From the NCBI RefSeq assembly GCF_014838825.1, contig NZ_JACYMO010000005.1, positions 217,195 through 281,194 on the forward strand: 64,000 nucleotides of DNA, written 5' to 3'. Below are positions 16,796 to 26,747 of the stretch, in pieces (positions within the stretch are counted from its first letter, which is position 1; each line of letters starts with the position of its first letter). This stretch comes from Erwinia persicina (lineage in GTDB: Bacteria; Pseudomonadota; Gammaproteobacteria; Enterobacterales; Enterobacteriaceae). Position numbers and translations under genes: made by a program. The notes beneath the pieces were generated by a model, which was not told where the DNA came from, made no database searches, and was given only the letters and a program-made list of their open reading frames with translations.

Positions 16796-17332
16796 ATGAC
16801 CACTCATTCATCGCCTAATCACGTCTTTGTACTGATGGGTGTATCCGGAAGCGGCAAGTCTGCCGTTGCCAATGCCGTTGCACATCAGCTTAACGCAGCC
16901 TTCCTCGATGGCGACTTCCTGCATCCGCGTGCCAACATTGAAAAAATGTCGGCGGGCCATCCGCTGAACGATGATGACCGCCGCCCGTGGCTGGAATCGA
17001 TTAATGATGCCGCGTTTGCCATGCAGCGCACCAATGATGTTTCACTGATCGTCTGTTCGGCGCTGAAAAAAAGTTATCGCGATATTTTGCGCAAGGGTAA
17101 CAGCAACCTCTCTTTCGTTTATCTGAAAGGTGACTTCGATACCATTGAGTCGCGCCTGCGCGCGCGCAAAGGGCACTTCTTTAAGCCCCAGATGCTGGTG
17201 ACTCAGTTTGCCACGCTGGAAGAGCCGGGTAGTGATGAGCACGATGTACTGGTTGTCGATATTAATCAGTCGCTTGAAAAGGTTGTCGCAGCAACCCTGA
17301 CCACCATTGACGGTGCGGCCAGTAAAAAATAA
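16796..17332 (+). CDS. gntK: GntK, thermoresistant gluconokinase
   Basis: A 178-residue shikimate-kinase-like P-loop kinase (E. coli GntK 175) that phosphorylates gluconate to 6-phosphogluconate for the Entner-Doudoroff and pentose phosphate pathways. The P-loop GVSGSGKS is at residues 15-22. FLDGDFLHPRANIEKMSAG binds the sugar acid, and CSALKKSYRD and FVYLKGDF are family signatures. It is cytoplasmic. gntU follows ten bases later, forming the gntKU operon. Confidence 0.95.
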   Translation: MTTHSSPNHVFVLMGVSGSGKSAVANAVAHQLNAAFLDGDFLHPRANIEKMSAGHPLNDDDRRPWLESINDAAFAMQRTNDVSLIVCSALKKSYRDILRKGNSNLSFVYLKGDFDTIESRLRARKGHFFKPQMLVTQFATLEEPGSDEHDVLVVDINQSLEKVVAATLTTIDGAASKK

Positions 17333-17342
17333 GTAGGGTGTT

Positions 17343-18683
17343 ATGAGTACTGCAACACTGGTGTTAACAGCAGCCGGATCGGTTCTGCTGCTGCTTTTTT
17401 TAGTGATGAAGGCAAGGATGCACGCCTTTGTGGCGCTGATGTTAGTCTCTATCGGTGCCGGCCTGTTCTCCGGGATGCCGCTGGATAAAATTGCCACAAC
17501 GATGGAAAAGGGCATGGGCGGTACGCTCGGATTCCTTGCGATTGTGGTGGCGCTGGGCGCGATGTTCGGCAAGATCCTGCATGAAACCGGGGCGGTCGAC
17601 CAGATTGCCATCCGCATGCTGAAAACCTTTGGCGAAAGCCGCGCGCATTATGCGATGGGGATCGCCGGGCTGATTTGTGCGCTGCCGCTGTTTTTCGAAG
17701 TGGCAGTGGTGCTGCTGATCAGCATTGCTTTTGCGGTGGCGCGGCGCACCGGCGATAACCTGGTGAAACTGGTGATCCCGCTGTTTGCCGGCGTTGCGGC
17801 AGCGGCGGCCTTTCTGCTGCCGGGGCCGGCACCGATGCTGCTGGCGTCGCAGATGCATGCTGATTTTGGCTGGATGATCCTGCTGGGGCTGTGTGCGGCG
17901 ATCCCGGGCATGCTGATTGCCGGGCCGCTGTTCGGCCGTTTTATCAGCCAGCACGTAACCTTTGGCGTTCCGGCAGAGGGTGATCATCCCGAATTCGATG
18001 AGAGCAAGCTACCCTCCTTTGGTTTCAGCCTGTCGTTGATCCTCTTCCCGCTGCTGCTGGTCGGCCTGAAAACCATCGGGGCGCGATTTACCGCACCGGG
18101 CTCGACGCTGTACGAGTGGCTGGAGTTTATCGGCCATCCGTTTACCGCGATCCTGCTGGCCTGCCTGGTCGCTATTTATGGTCTGGCATACCGTCAGGGT
18201 ATGGATAAAGAGCGCGTCATGGAGATCTGCGGCGCGGCGCTCCAGCCAGCGGGGATTATTCTGTTGGTGATTGGTGCCGGAGGCGTGTTTAAACAGGTGC
18301 TGGTGGATTCGGGCGTTGGCCCGGCGCTGGGCAATGCCTTAACCGGAGCCGGTCTGCCGGTGGCGCTGGCCTGCTTCGTGCTGGCGGGGGCGGTGCGTAT
18401 TATTCAGGGCTCGGCCACGGTCGCCTGTCTGACCGCCGTCGGGCTGATTATGCCGGTGATTGAGCCGCTGCACTATTCCGGCGCACAGATGGCTGCGCTG
18501 TCGATTTGCATCGCCGGGGGCTCCATTATCTGCAGCCACGTTAACGACGCTGGTTTCTGGCTGTTTGGCCGTTTTACCGGGGCAACCGAAGCACAGACGC
18601 TGAAGACATGGACGCTGATGGAAACGATCCTCGGCACCGTCGGCGCGATTATCGGGATGATTGCCTTCGAGTTATTATCGTAA
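17343..18683 (+). CDS. gntU: GntU, low-affinity gluconate permease
   Basis: A 446-residue GntP-family gluconate:H+ symporter with about 12-14 membrane helices, the length of E. coli GntU. Family blocks seen are GMGGTLGFLAIVVALGAM near residue 57, LLPGPAPMLLASQ near 160, IQGSATVACLTAVGLI near 355 and GGSIICSHVNDAGFWL near 385. The gene directly follows gntK and is expected to be induced with it. A strong hairpin follows and separates it from convergent yhgN. Confidence 0.93.
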   Translation: MSTATLVLTAAGSVLLLLFLVMKARMHAFVALMLVSIGAGLFSGMPLDKIATTMEKGMGGTLGFLAIVVALGAMFGKILHETGAVDQIAIRMLKTFGESRAHYAMGIAGLICALPLFFEVAVVLLISIAFAVARRTGDNLVKLVIPLFAGVAAAAAFLLPGPAPMLLASQMHADFGWMILLGLCAAIPGMLIAGPLFGRFISQHVTFGVPAEGDHPEFDESKLPSFGFSLSLILFPLLLVGLKTIGARFTAPGSTLYEWLEFIGHPFTAILLACLVAIYGLAYRQGMDKERVMEICGAALQPAGIILLVIGAGGVFKQVLVDSGVGPALGNALTGAGLPVALACFVLAGAVRIIQGSATVACLTAVGLIMPVIEPLHYSGAQMAALSICIAGGSIICSHVNDAGFWLFGRFTGATEAQTLKTWTLMETILGTVGAIIGMIAFELLS

Positions 18684-18691
18684 TTGATAGC

Positions 18692-18723
18692 GCGGGCGGA
18701 CCTTCTTTTTTCGGTCCGCCCGC
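18692..18723. terminator. Bidirectional hairpin between gntU and yhgN
   Basis: An 11-bp perfect stem GCGGGCGGACC/GGTCCGCCCGC (18692-18702 and 18713-18723). The loop contains six T on the plus strand, and the hairpin lies between convergent stops. It is another member of the GGGCGRCC hairpin family. Confidence 0.7.
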
Positions 18724-18728
18724 TACCC

Positions 18729-19322
18729 TCAGAGTTTCAAATACGTCCGTATCCCATCCAGAAACATCTGCGTCGCCAGCATAATCAGAATCAGCCCCAT
18801 CAGCCGTTCCAGCGCACTGACCCCTTTATCACCCAACAGTCTTAAGAACAGCCCCGACAGCAGCAGGATCACTACAGTCAGCCCCCAGGCGATCAGCAGC
18901 GCACCGACCAGATGACTCATATTGTGTGGATACTGGTGTGACAGCAGCATCAGCGTGGCGAGCAGAGAGGGCCCGGCGACCAGTGGGATCGCCAGCGGTA
19001 CCAGGAAGGGTTCTTCTCCCGCAGACAACCCGGTACTGCTGCTCTCCTGTGAAGGGAAAATCATCTTAATGGCGATCAGGAACAGGATAATGCCGCCGGA
19101 GATCGACACGGTTTCCGTTCGCAGATTGAGGAAGGCGAGAATTTTTTCCCCGGCGAACAGAAACAGCAGCATGATGAACAGCGCGATCAACATTTCGCGC
19201 ATCAGCACCACTCGACGACGTTTCGGCTCCAGATGTTTTAAAACCGACATAAAAATCGGCAAATTGCCCAGCGGATCCATAATCAGCAACAATAATATCG
19301 TCGCGGAGATCATTTCAGTCAT
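18729..19322 (-). CDS. yhgN: YhgN, MarC-family membrane protein
   Basis: A 197-residue inner-membrane protein with about six helices, the same length as E. coli YhgN. Recognisable blocks are LIMDPLGNLPIFMSVLKH near the N-terminus, FLFAGEKILAFLNL, GGIILFLIAIKMIFPS, VPLAIPLVAGPS and ALERLMGLI. The MarC family has no firmly established transport substrate. The gene is transcribed divergently from asd. The ribosome site is weak; the ATG at 19322 fits the family N-terminus. Confidence 0.92.
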   Translation of the reverse strand: MTEMISATILLLLIMDPLGNLPIFMSVLKHLEPKRRRVVLMREMLIALFIMLLFLFAGEKILAFLNLRTETVSISGGIILFLIAIKMIFPSQESSSTGLSAGEEPFLVPLAIPLVAGPSLLATLMLLSHQYPHNMSHLVGALLIAWGLTVVILLLSGLFLRLLGDKGVSALERLMGLILIMLATQMFLDGIRTYLKL

Positions 19323-19595
19323 CGTTGTTGTTCTCGTTATTAATCAATGTCGCTACGTTATAAGCAGCGCTGCTAAAAAAAACCATCTAATCGATTTAAT
19401 TCACTTGCCACTTTTGCTGCACCTTGTAAGGTTTAGCAATCATATGGTTTTAACTCTAACAGGTCAGGCGTCACTGTCGTAGCCAGTTTGCTTACCGCCA
19501 GCACATCGTAGCCGGAGCGTACAGACGTACGTGAGGATGACGGGCACTGCCGGGGGTGAAAATGGCCGGTACGGGGAGCCGGGATAAAGGTAAAG
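19323..19595 (+). promoter_or_regulatory. Leader/promoter region of asd with small hairpin
   Basis: A 273-base gap between divergent yhgN and asd, holding no gene. The half nearest asd contains the inverted repeat CGTAC-AGAC-GTACG (19519-19532), then GGATG and a C/G-rich stretch up to the asd RBS. This may be a structured 5' leader. I saw nothing like the conserved core of a lysine riboswitch. Promoter position is not resolved. Confidence 0.4.
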
Positions 19596-20705
19596 ATGAA
19601 GACGGTTGGATTAGTAGGTTGGCGTGGGATGGTGGGCTCTGTACTGATGCAACGCATGAGTGAAGAGCGCGATTTTGATGTGATCCGTCCGGTATTCTTC
19701 TCAACGTCTCAGCACGGTCAGGCGGCCCCGGCCTTCGCGGGCCAGTCTGCTGGCACGCTGCAGGATGCCTTTGATATCGACGCGCTGAAAGCGCTGGATA
19801 TTATCATTACCTGCCAGGGCGGGGACTACACCAGCGATATTTATCCTAAGCTGCGTGCGGCGGGCTGGAACGGGTACTGGATTGATGCCGCATCAACCCT
19901 GCGTATGAAAGATGACGCCATCATCATCCTCGACCCGGTAAACCACAAGGTGATCCATGATGGTCTGAACAACGGCATCAAAACCTTTGTGGGCGGCAAC
20001 TGTACCGTCAGTCTGATGCTGATGTCGCTGGGCGGTCTGTTTGAAAACAACCTGGTGGAGTGGGCGTCGGTAGCAACGTACCAGGCGGCTTCCGGCGGCG
20101 GCGCACGTCATATGCGTGAACTGTTGACCCAGATGGGCATGCTGCATAACCACGTGGCAAAAGAGTTGCAGAATCCGGCTTCGGCCATCCTCGACATCGA
20201 GCGAAAAGTGACGGAGTTGAGTCGCACCGGCGTGCTGCCAACCGATAACTTTGGCGTTCCGCTGGCGGGAAGTCTGATCCCGTGGATCGACAAGCAGTTA
20301 GATAATGGCCAGACGCGCGAAGAGTGGAAAGGCCAGGCCGAAACCAACAAGATCCTGCGCACCCCAAGCGTGATCCCGGTTGATGGTCTCTGCGTTCGCG
20401 TCGGAGCGCTGCGCTGCCACAGCCAGGCTTTCACTCTGAAACTGAAAAAAGACGTGCCGCTGTCCGACATTGAGCAACTGCTGGCCGCGCACAACGAATG
20501 GGTTAGCGTGGTGCCAAACGACCGCGAGATTTCCATGCGTGAACTGACACCGGCCGCCGTCACCGGCACGCTGAAAACCCCGGTCGGGCGTCTGCGCAAG
20601 CTGAATATGGGGCCGGACTATCTTTCGGCCTTTACCGTGGGCGACCAGCTACTGTGGGGCGCGGCAGAGCCGCTGCGCCGGATGTTGCGCCTGCTGGTAG
20701 GGTAA
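19596..20705 (+). CDS. asd: Aspartate-semialdehyde dehydrogenase
   Basis: A 369-residue NADP-dependent enzyme (E. coli Asd 367) that converts aspartyl-4-phosphate to aspartate semialdehyde, the branch point to lysine/diaminopimelate, threonine and methionine. The NADP-binding [14 protein letters not shown] is at residues 8-21, and the catalytic Cys136 lies in [12 protein letters not shown]. The catalytic His is in [10 protein letters not shown], about residue 276. The gene is normally essential for cell-wall DAP. RBS AAAGG precedes the ATG. A hairpin follows the stop. Confidence 0.97.
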   Translation: MKTVGLVGWRGMVGSVLMQRMSEERDFDVIRPVFFSTSQHGQAAPAFAGQSAGTLQDAFDIDALKALDIIITCQGGDYTSDIYPKLRAAGWNGYWIDAASTLRMKDDAIIILDPVNHKVIHDGLNNGIKTFVGGNCTVSLMLMSLGGLFENNLVEWASVATYQAASGGGARHMRELLTQMGMLHNHVAKELQNPASAILDIERKVTELSRTGVLPTDNFGVPLAGSLIPWIDKQLDNGQTREEWKGQAETNKILRTPSVIPVDGLCVRVGALRCHSQAFTLKLKKDVPLSDIEQLLAAHNEWVSVVPNDREISMRELTPAAVTGTLKTPVGRLRKLNMGPDYLSAFTVGDQLLWGAAEPLRRMLRLLVG

Positions 20706-20717
20706 TTCCCTCCTGTT

Positions 20718-20736
20718 CCCCCGCCAGCGGCGGGGG
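20718..20736 (+). terminator. Hairpin after asd
   Basis: Stem CCCCCGCC/GGCGGGGG (20718-20725 and 20729-20736) with a 3-base loop, 13 bases after the asd stop. No T-run follows. Confidence 0.5.
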
Positions 20737-21008
20737 ACATGTCAGCCTGTTTCAGTGTGCATCACTGTTTTTCACGATTATTACCCGTACCTGCCTTTTT
20801 ATTGACTGGCGATCCTTCCCGCCAGATTTCAGCCCCTCTTTACCCCCTGCGGCCTGGCTGCGAGCGGGCCTAAGAAGGTTCTGATGCTCCTGCCTCATGC
20901 CTTTACAGCAGCAAACTTTGATCTAAACGAAATATATTTACGCTTTCGCCCATGGCTATTGTTTTCCCCTGGCTATGCTTAAAACGTAACTGTCCCTAAA
21001 ACATTTTG

Positions 21009-21048
21009 AGTTTTCGATACGTTATTTTTAGTTTTCGATACGTTATTT
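21009..21048. repeat. Two 19-bp direct repeats on a 21-bp phase upstream of glgB
   Basis: AGTTTTCGATACGTTATTT occurs at 21009-21027 and again, identical, at 21030-21048. The start-to-start distance is 21 bp, two helical turns, so both copies face the same side of the DNA. This is typical of tandem binding sites for a regulator. They are centred about 160 bp before the glgB start. I do not recognise the motif. Confidence 0.75.
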
Positions 21049-21189
21049 CTTGCACGCTGCGGTGGTTTTTTTCCAGTGGAGGGTTTCCTGCCGGTCAGCG
21101 TGCGTTGAGCTCAATGAAGAGCAGCGCACTGGCCATGACCGTTCAATGGAGACCGCCAGTCGCCTGCCACTCATCACGGGAAGAAAGTC

Positions 21190-23376
21190 ATGTCAGAGCT
21201 TATGGATCGTCATGCAATTAACGCGTTAGTCTCGGGTCACTTTGCTGACCCCTTTTCACTCCTGGGTATGCACAAGACCGCGAAAGGTCTTGAGGTGCGT
21301 GCTCTGTTACCTGACGCCAGCGAAGTCTGGGTGATCGAAACCAGCACCGGAAACAAGTGTGTGCAGCTGGAGTCTCTGGACTCCCGGGGCTTTTTCCATG
21401 GGGTAATGCCGAAGCGTAAGAACCCGTTTCGCTATCAGCTGGCTGTTACCTGGCACGGGCAGCAGAATCTCATCGATGATGCATACCGCTTTGGCCCGCT
21501 GTTGCCGGAGATGGACAGCTGGCTGCTGGCTGAGGGCACCCACCTGCGCCCCTATGAGACCATGGGGGCCCATGCGGATGTGATTGACGGCGTCATTGGT
21601 ACGCGCTTTGCCGTCTGGGCACCCAACGCGCAGCGCGTGTCCGTGGTCGGGGAATTTAACTACTGGGATGGCCGCCGGCATCCCATGCGCCTGCGTCGTG
21701 AAATGGGCGTATGGGAGCTGTTTATCCCGGCTGCCCGCCCCGGTCAGCTGTATAAATTTGAAATTATCGATAAAGACGGTCAGCTGAGATTAAAAGCTGA
21801 CCCTTACGCCTTTGAGGCGCAGATGCGTCCGCAGACGGCATCAATGATTTGCGGTATCCCGGAAAAAACCACCCTGTCACCGGAGCGCCAGCGTGCCAAT
21901 GGCTTTGATGCACCGATCTCCATTTATGAGGTTCACCTCGGGTCCTGGCGGCGTCATACCGATAACCACTTCTGGCTGAGTTATAAAGAGCTGGCAGAGC
22001 AGCTGGTGCCTTACGCCAAAGAGATGGGCTTTACCCATCTGGAGTTGCTGCCGATCAATGAGCACCCCTTTGACGGCAGCTGGGGCTACCAGCCACTGGG
22101 GATGTACGCCCCGACGCGGCGTTTCGGCACCCGTGATGATTTCCGCGCCTTTATCACCGCTGCCCATAATGCCGGGCTTAATGTGCTGCTGGACTGGGTT
22201 CCCGGTCATTTCCCTTCCGATGACTTTGGTCTGGCGAAGTTTGACGGCACGGAGCTGTACGAACATGGGGATCCGCGCGAGGGCTTCCATCAGGACTGGA
22301 ACACGCTGATTTATAACTTTGGCCGTCGTGAGGTGAGTAACTATCTCGCCGGCAATGCGCTGTACTGGATCGAGCGTTTTGGCATTGACGGGCTGCGGGT
22401 GGATGCGGTTGCCTCGATGATTTACCGTGACTACAGCCGCGCCGAAGGCGAGTGGGTGCCTAATCACCTGGGGGGGCGCGAGAACCTGGAGGCGATCGCC
22501 TTCCTGCGTTACACCAACCGAACCCTCGGCCATGCGGCCCCGGGCTCCATCACCGTGGCCGAAGAGTCGACTGACTTTGATGGCGTTTCGCGGCCGCCGG
22601 AAATGGGCGGGCTGGGCTTCTGGTTCAAATGGAACCTCGGCTGGATGCACGACACGCTCGACTATATGAAGCTTGATCCGATTCACCGCCGTCATCACCA
22701 CAATCTGATGACCTTCGGCATGCTTTACAACTACACCGAAAACTTCGTCCTGCCGCTGTCGCACGATGAAGTCGTACACGGAAAACGTTCGATTCTTGAC
22801 CGGATGCCGGGGGATGCCTGGCAGAAGTTTGCCAACCTGCGTGCTTACTACGGCTGGATGTTTGGTTTCCCCGGTAAGAAGCTGCTGTTTATGGGGAATG
22901 AATTCGCTCAGGGCAAAGAGTGGAACCACGATACCAGCCTCGACTGGCATCTGCTGGAAGGGGAGGACAACTGGCACAACGGCGTACAGCGCCTGGTGCG
23001 GGATCTGAACCACACTTACCGGGCACATACGCCGCTCTACCAGCAGGACTTCGACCCGGCAGGGTTTGAGTGGCTGGTCGTGGATGATTTTGATAACTCC
23101 GTGTTTGTCTTTGTCCGCCGTGACCGCGACGGTAACGAGCTGATCGTCGCCAGTAACTTTACGCCGGTGCCGCGCTATGACTATCGCTTTGGCGTGTCCG
23201 GTGCCGGACGCTGGCGCGAAGTGCTGAACACGGATTCGGGTCACTATCACGGCGGTAACAACGGCAACCTCGGGACGGTCAGTACCGATGACTGGGGCAG
23301 CCATAACCGCAGCCACTCTCTGAGTCTGACGCTGCCCGCCCTGTCTACGCTGTGGCTGGTGCGGGAGGCGGAATGA
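21190..23376 (+). CDS. glgB: GlgB, 1,4-alpha-glucan branching enzyme
   Basis: A 728-residue GH13 enzyme of the same length as E. coli GlgB. It cuts alpha-1,4 chains and rejoins them as alpha-1,6 branches on glycogen. The N-terminal region (1-115) and the CBM48 domain (about 125-215, with [18 protein letters not shown]) precede the TIM barrel. Catalytic motifs are [11 protein letters not shown] (nucleophile Asp near 405), TVAEEST (acid Glu near 458) and [12 protein letters not shown] (Asp near 526). The C-terminal beta domain ends LWLVREAE. It is the first gene of glgBXCAP and its stop overlaps the glgX start. Confidence 0.97.
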   Translation: MSELMDRHAINALVSGHFADPFSLLGMHKTAKGLEVRALLPDASEVWVIETSTGNKCVQLESLDSRGFFHGVMPKRKNPFRYQLAVTWHGQQNLIDDAYRFGPLLPEMDSWLLAEGTHLRPYETMGAHADVIDGVIGTRFAVWAPNAQRVSVVGEFNYWDGRRHPMRLRREMGVWELFIPAARPGQLYKFEIIDKDGQLRLKADPYAFEAQMRPQTASMICGIPEKTTLSPERQRANGFDAPISIYEVHLGSWRRHTDNHFWLSYKELAEQLVPYAKEMGFTHLELLPINEHPFDGSWGYQPLGMYAPTRRFGTRDDFRAFITAAHNAGLNVLLDWVPGHFPSDDFGLAKFDGTELYEHGDPREGFHQDWNTLIYNFGRREVSNYLAGNALYWIERFGIDGLRVDAVASMIYRDYSRAEGEWVPNHLGGRENLEAIAFLRYTNRTLGHAAPGSITVAEESTDFDGVSRPPEMGGLGFWFKWNLGWMHDTLDYMKLDPIHRRHHHNLMTFGMLYNYTENFVLPLSHDEVVHGKRSILDRMPGDAWQKFANLRAYYGWMFGFPGKKLLFMGNEFAQGKEWNHDTSLDWHLLEGEDNWHNGVQRLVRDLNHTYRAHTPLYQQDFDPAGFEWLVVDDFDNSVFVFVRRDRDGNELIVASNFTPVPRYDYRFGVSGAGRWREVLNTDSGHYHGGNNGNLGTVSTDDWGSHNRSHSLSLTLPALSTLWLVREAE

Positions 23377-25352
23377 CACCGTTACGGGAGGGGCAACCGG
23401 CACCACGTGGTGCCAGCTACGACGGCAAAGGCGTGAATTTTACGCTGTTCTCCCAGCATGCGGAACGTGTCGAGCTGTGCCTGTTTGATGCCAGCGGCGT
23501 GGAAACACGCGTGGACCTTCCGGCACGAAGCGGTGATATCTGGCACGGCTATCTTCCCGCCTGTAAACCGGGGCAGCGTTACGGCTACCGCGTCCACGGC
23601 CCCTGGCGGCCGCAGCAGGGCCAGCGCTTTAATCCGGCCAAACTGCTGCTCGACCCCTGTGCACAGGATGTGGTGGGAGAAGTGAGCGACGACCCGTGCT
23701 TCCAGTGCGGGGAGGAGCAGCCTGACGCGACTGACAGCGGGTCCCTCGCACCAAAGGGCGTGGTACGGGCCGGTGATTTTGACTGGGGCAACGATGTTGC
23801 CCCCCGCGTGCCCTGGGGCAGTACCGTCATTTATGAGGCCCACGTGCGCGGCCTGACAAAACAGCATCCGGACATCCCGGAAGCCCTGCGCGGCACCTAT
23901 GCGGCACTCGGCCATCCGGTGATGATCGACTACTTCCAGCGTCTGGGGATCACCAGCCTGGAACTGTTGCCCGTCGCCTGCTTCGCCAGCGAACCCCGGC
24001 TGCTCAGAATGGGCCTGAGTAACTACTGGGGATATAACCCGCTGGCCTGTTATGCGCTGGAGGCACGCTATGCTTCCTGTGAAGACAATCCGCGTCAGGA
24101 GTTTCAGCAGGCGGTAAAAGCGCTGCATCAGGCCGGGATTGAGGTGATCCTTGACGTGGTGTTCAACCACACGGCCGAGCTGGAAGAGAGCGGTCCCACG
24201 CTGTCAATGCGTGGTATCGACAACCAGAGTTACTACTGGCTGGACGGCCAGGGTGACTATCAGAACTGGACGGGCTGTGGCAACACGCAGAATCTCAGCC
24301 ATCCGCAGGTCATGGGGTGGATGCTGGACTGCCTGCGTTACTGGGTCGAGGAGTGCCATGTTGATGGTTTTCGCTTTGACCTGGCCACCGTGCTGGGGCG
24401 TACACCGGACTATCAGCAGAACGCGCCGTTGTTCCAGGCCATTGCCGCCGATCCGCTGCTGTCGGGCTGCAAGCTGATTGCCGAACCCTGGGATATCGGC
24501 CCCGGCGGCTATCAGGTTGGCAACTTTCCGTCTCCCTTTGCGGAATGGAATGACCATTTCCGCGACACTGCGCGGCGCTACTGGCTGCACGGTGAGATGA
24601 CCAACGGTGATTTTGCACGCCGTTTTGCCGGGTCGGCCGATGTGTTTGACCGCAACGGTCGTCGCCCGTCCGCCAGCATCAATTTAGTAACCGCTCACGA
24701 CGGCTTTACGCTGCGCGATGTGGTGAGTTTTGAACGTAAACACAATGAGGCCAACGGCGAAGATAACCGTGACGGCAGCAGCAATAACTTCAGCCATAAC
24801 CACGGCGTTGAAGGACTGAATGCGCCGCTGCTGGTGGTGGAACACCGCCGCCGCAGCGTCCATGCCCTGCTGACCACGCTGCTGCTGGCGCAGGGCACGC
24901 CGATGTTGCTGGCCGGGGACGAGCACGGGCACAGCCAGCACGGGAACAATAATGCGTACTGCCAGGATAACCCGCTGACGTGGTTCGACTGGCAGCAGCA
25001 CGATCGTGGGCTGTTTGCCTTCACCGCCACCCTGATCCACCTGCGCCGCCGGATCCCGGCACTGCAGAGCGATCGCTGGTGGCAGGAGGGAGATGGCAAT
25101 GTTGAGTGGCTGAACGACCAGGGACAGCCGCTGACGACTGCGCAGTGGGAGCAGGGGGTACATCGTATGCAGATCAGGCTGTCACAGCACTGGTTGTTAA
25201 CGATCAACGCCACCGAAGACGTGTATGACCTGGTGTTACCTGAAGGGCAATGGCACGCCATACCCCCCTTCGCCGGGGATGATAACCCGATCCTGTCAAC
25301 TGTCTGGCATGGGGCCGCACACGGAGTGTGTGTGTTCCACGAACAATCATAA
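23373..25352 (+). CDS. glgX: GlgX, glycogen debranching enzyme
   Basis: A 659-residue GH13 isoamylase-type enzyme (E. coli 657) that hydrolyses the alpha-1,6 links of short stubs left by glycogen phosphorylase, releasing maltotetraose and related dextrins for MalP/MalQ. The N-terminal CBM48-like domain is followed by the barrel with nucleophile Asp336 (DGFRFDLA), acid Glu371 (LIAEPWDIG) and the VTAHDGFTL motif with the third Asp. I chose the ATG at 23373, which overlaps the glgB stop (ATGA), over a longer frame within glgB. Confidence 0.96.
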   Translation: MTPLREGQPAPRGASYDGKGVNFTLFSQHAERVELCLFDASGVETRVDLPARSGDIWHGYLPACKPGQRYGYRVHGPWRPQQGQRFNPAKLLLDPCAQDVVGEVSDDPCFQCGEEQPDATDSGSLAPKGVVRAGDFDWGNDVAPRVPWGSTVIYEAHVRGLTKQHPDIPEALRGTYAALGHPVMIDYFQRLGITSLELLPVACFASEPRLLRMGLSNYWGYNPLACYALEARYASCEDNPRQEFQQAVKALHQAGIEVILDVVFNHTAELEESGPTLSMRGIDNQSYYWLDGQGDYQNWTGCGNTQNLSHPQVMGWMLDCLRYWVEECHVDGFRFDLATVLGRTPDYQQNAPLFQAIAADPLLSGCKLIAEPWDIGPGGYQVGNFPSPFAEWNDHFRDTARRYWLHGEMTNGDFARRFAGSADVFDRNGRRPSASINLVTAHDGFTLRDVVSFERKHNEANGEDNRDGSSNNFSHNHGVEGLNAPLLVVEHRRRSVHALLTTLLLAQGTPMLLAGDEHGHSQHGNNNAYCQDNPLTWFDWQQHDRGLFAFTATLIHLRRRIPALQSDRWWQEGDGNVEWLNDQGQPLTTAQWEQGVHRMQIRLSQHWLLTINATEDVYDLVLPEGQWHAIPPFAGDDNPILSTVWHGAAHGVCVFHEQS

Positions 25353-25364
25353 TAGGAATCAGAC

Positions 25365-26651
25365 ATGGCCAAATTAGATAAGAACGACCCTGTAATGCTG
25401 GCAAGGCAATTACCGACACAAACGGTGGCGCTGATCCTCGCGGGTGGCCGCGGTACGCGTCTGAAGGATCTCACCGCCAAGCGCGCCAAACCTGCCGTCC
25501 ACTTCGGCGGTAAGTTTCGTATTATCGACTTTGCGCTGTCGAACTGTCTGAATTCCGGTATCCGGCGGATTGCGGTCATCACGCAGTATCAGTCGCATAC
25601 GCTGGTGCAGCATATTCAGCGCGGCTGGTCCTTCCTCAACGAAGAGATGAATGAGTTTGTCGATCTGCTGCCTGCCCAGCAGCGTCTCTCTACTGACCAC
25701 TGGTATCGCGGCACCGCGGATGCCGTCACTCAGAACCTGGATATTATTCGCCGCTATCGGGCGCAGTACATCGTCATTCTGGCCGGGGATCACATCTACA
25801 AGATGGACTACTCGCGCATGCTGATTGATCACGTAGAAAACGGGGCGCGCTGCACCATCGCCTGTCTGCCGGTCCCCCTGGAGGAGGCCAGTGCGTTTGG
25901 CGTGATGAAGGTGGATGAAGATAACAAAGTGGTGGAGTTCCTGGAGAAACCGGAGAACCCGCCGGCAATGCCGGGGGACAGCCGCCGGGCGTTAGCCAGT
26001 ATGGGCATCTATGTTTTTGATGCCGAATATCTTTTTGGCCTGCTGGAAGAGGATCAGGAGCTGCCGCAATCCAGCCATGACTTTGGCAAAGACCTGCTGC
26101 CCAAAATCGTGGCCAGTGGCGAAGCGCTGGCCCACTCGTTCAGCCTCTCCTGCGTTCAGCATGATGAGACCGCAGAACCCTACTGGCGCGATGTCGGTAC
26201 GCTGGAAGCATACTGGAAAGCCAACCTGGATCTCGCCTCGGTGATGCCAGAACTGGATATGTATGACAGTACCTGGCCTATCCGCACCCATATGGAACCG
26301 CTGCCCCCTGCCAAGTTTGTGCAGGATCGCTCGGGCAGCCACGGTATGACAATGAATTCACTGGTTTCAGGGGGCTGCATTATCTCTGGTTCCGTGGTGG
26401 TGAACTCGGTGCTGTTCTCCCGGGTTCGAATTAACTCCTTCTGCAATATTGAGTCATCGGTTTTACTGCCAGACGTTGAGGTGGGCCGTTCCTGCCGCCT
26501 GAGACGTTGTGTGATAGATCGTGCCTGCGTACTGCCAGAAGGAACGGTAATTGGTGAAAACCCGGATGACGATGCCCGGCGCTTCCACCGATCGGAAGAA
26601 GGGATCGTTCTTGTCACAAGGACAATGCTGGCGAAGCTTGGCTGGCGTTAA
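25365..26651 (+). CDS. glgC: GlgC, glucose-1-phosphate adenylyltransferase
   Basis: A 428-residue ADP-glucose pyrophosphorylase (E. coli 431), the controlled step of glycogen synthesis: ATP + glucose-1-phosphate gives ADP-glucose. The nucleotidyltransferase motif [16 protein letters not shown] (about residues 24-39) and [15 protein letters not shown] are present. The Lys of the latter region binds the activator fructose-1,6-bisphosphate in E. coli. VVEFLEKP holds the substrate Lys near 195. A left-handed beta-helix C-terminal domain begins around residue 320. RBS AGGA precedes the ATG. Confidence 0.97.
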   Translation: MAKLDKNDPVMLARQLPTQTVALILAGGRGTRLKDLTAKRAKPAVHFGGKFRIIDFALSNCLNSGIRRIAVITQYQSHTLVQHIQRGWSFLNEEMNEFVDLLPAQQRLSTDHWYRGTADAVTQNLDIIRRYRAQYIVILAGDHIYKMDYSRMLIDHVENGARCTIACLPVPLEEASAFGVMKVDEDNKVVEFLEKPENPPAMPGDSRRALASMGIYVFDAEYLFGLLEEDQELPQSSHDFGKDLLPKIVASGEALAHSFSLSCVQHDETAEPYWRDVGTLEAYWKANLDLASVMPELDMYDSTWPIRTHMEPLPPAKFVQDRSGSHGMTMNSLVSGGCIISGSVVVNSVLFSRVRINSFCNIESSVLLPDVEVGRSCRLRRCVIDRACVLPEGTVIGENPDDDARRFHRSEEGIVLVTRTMLAKLGWR

Positions 26652-26747
26652 TCAGACGCAATAACACGTCAATATGACTGTACCCGAGCGATGCAGCTAA
26701 AACTGATGCAGTTTGAGTTGCTCAGGGTATATGAAAAGGAGCCGATA

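Larger units (their letters stand above)
20706..21189 (+). promoter_or_regulatory. 484-base region upstream of the glycogen operon
   Basis: Contains the asd hairpin, then an AT-rich part (about 20920-21050) with the phased direct repeat listed separately, and ends with the glgB ribosome site GGGAAGAA. Short open frames here have no family resemblance and I do not call genes. Promoters for glgBXCAP should lie here, but I could not fix a -10/-35 pair with confidence. Confidence 0.5.

Noticed and set aside
19323..19595. Lysine riboswitch upstream of asd
   Set aside because: The region is too short and lacks the conserved multi-helix core; only a small hairpin is visible.
21006..21221. Open frame of 71 codons upstream of glgB
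   Set aside because: Its repeated SFRYVI peptide is simply the translation of the 21-bp-phased DNA repeat, and it runs into glgB in another frame.
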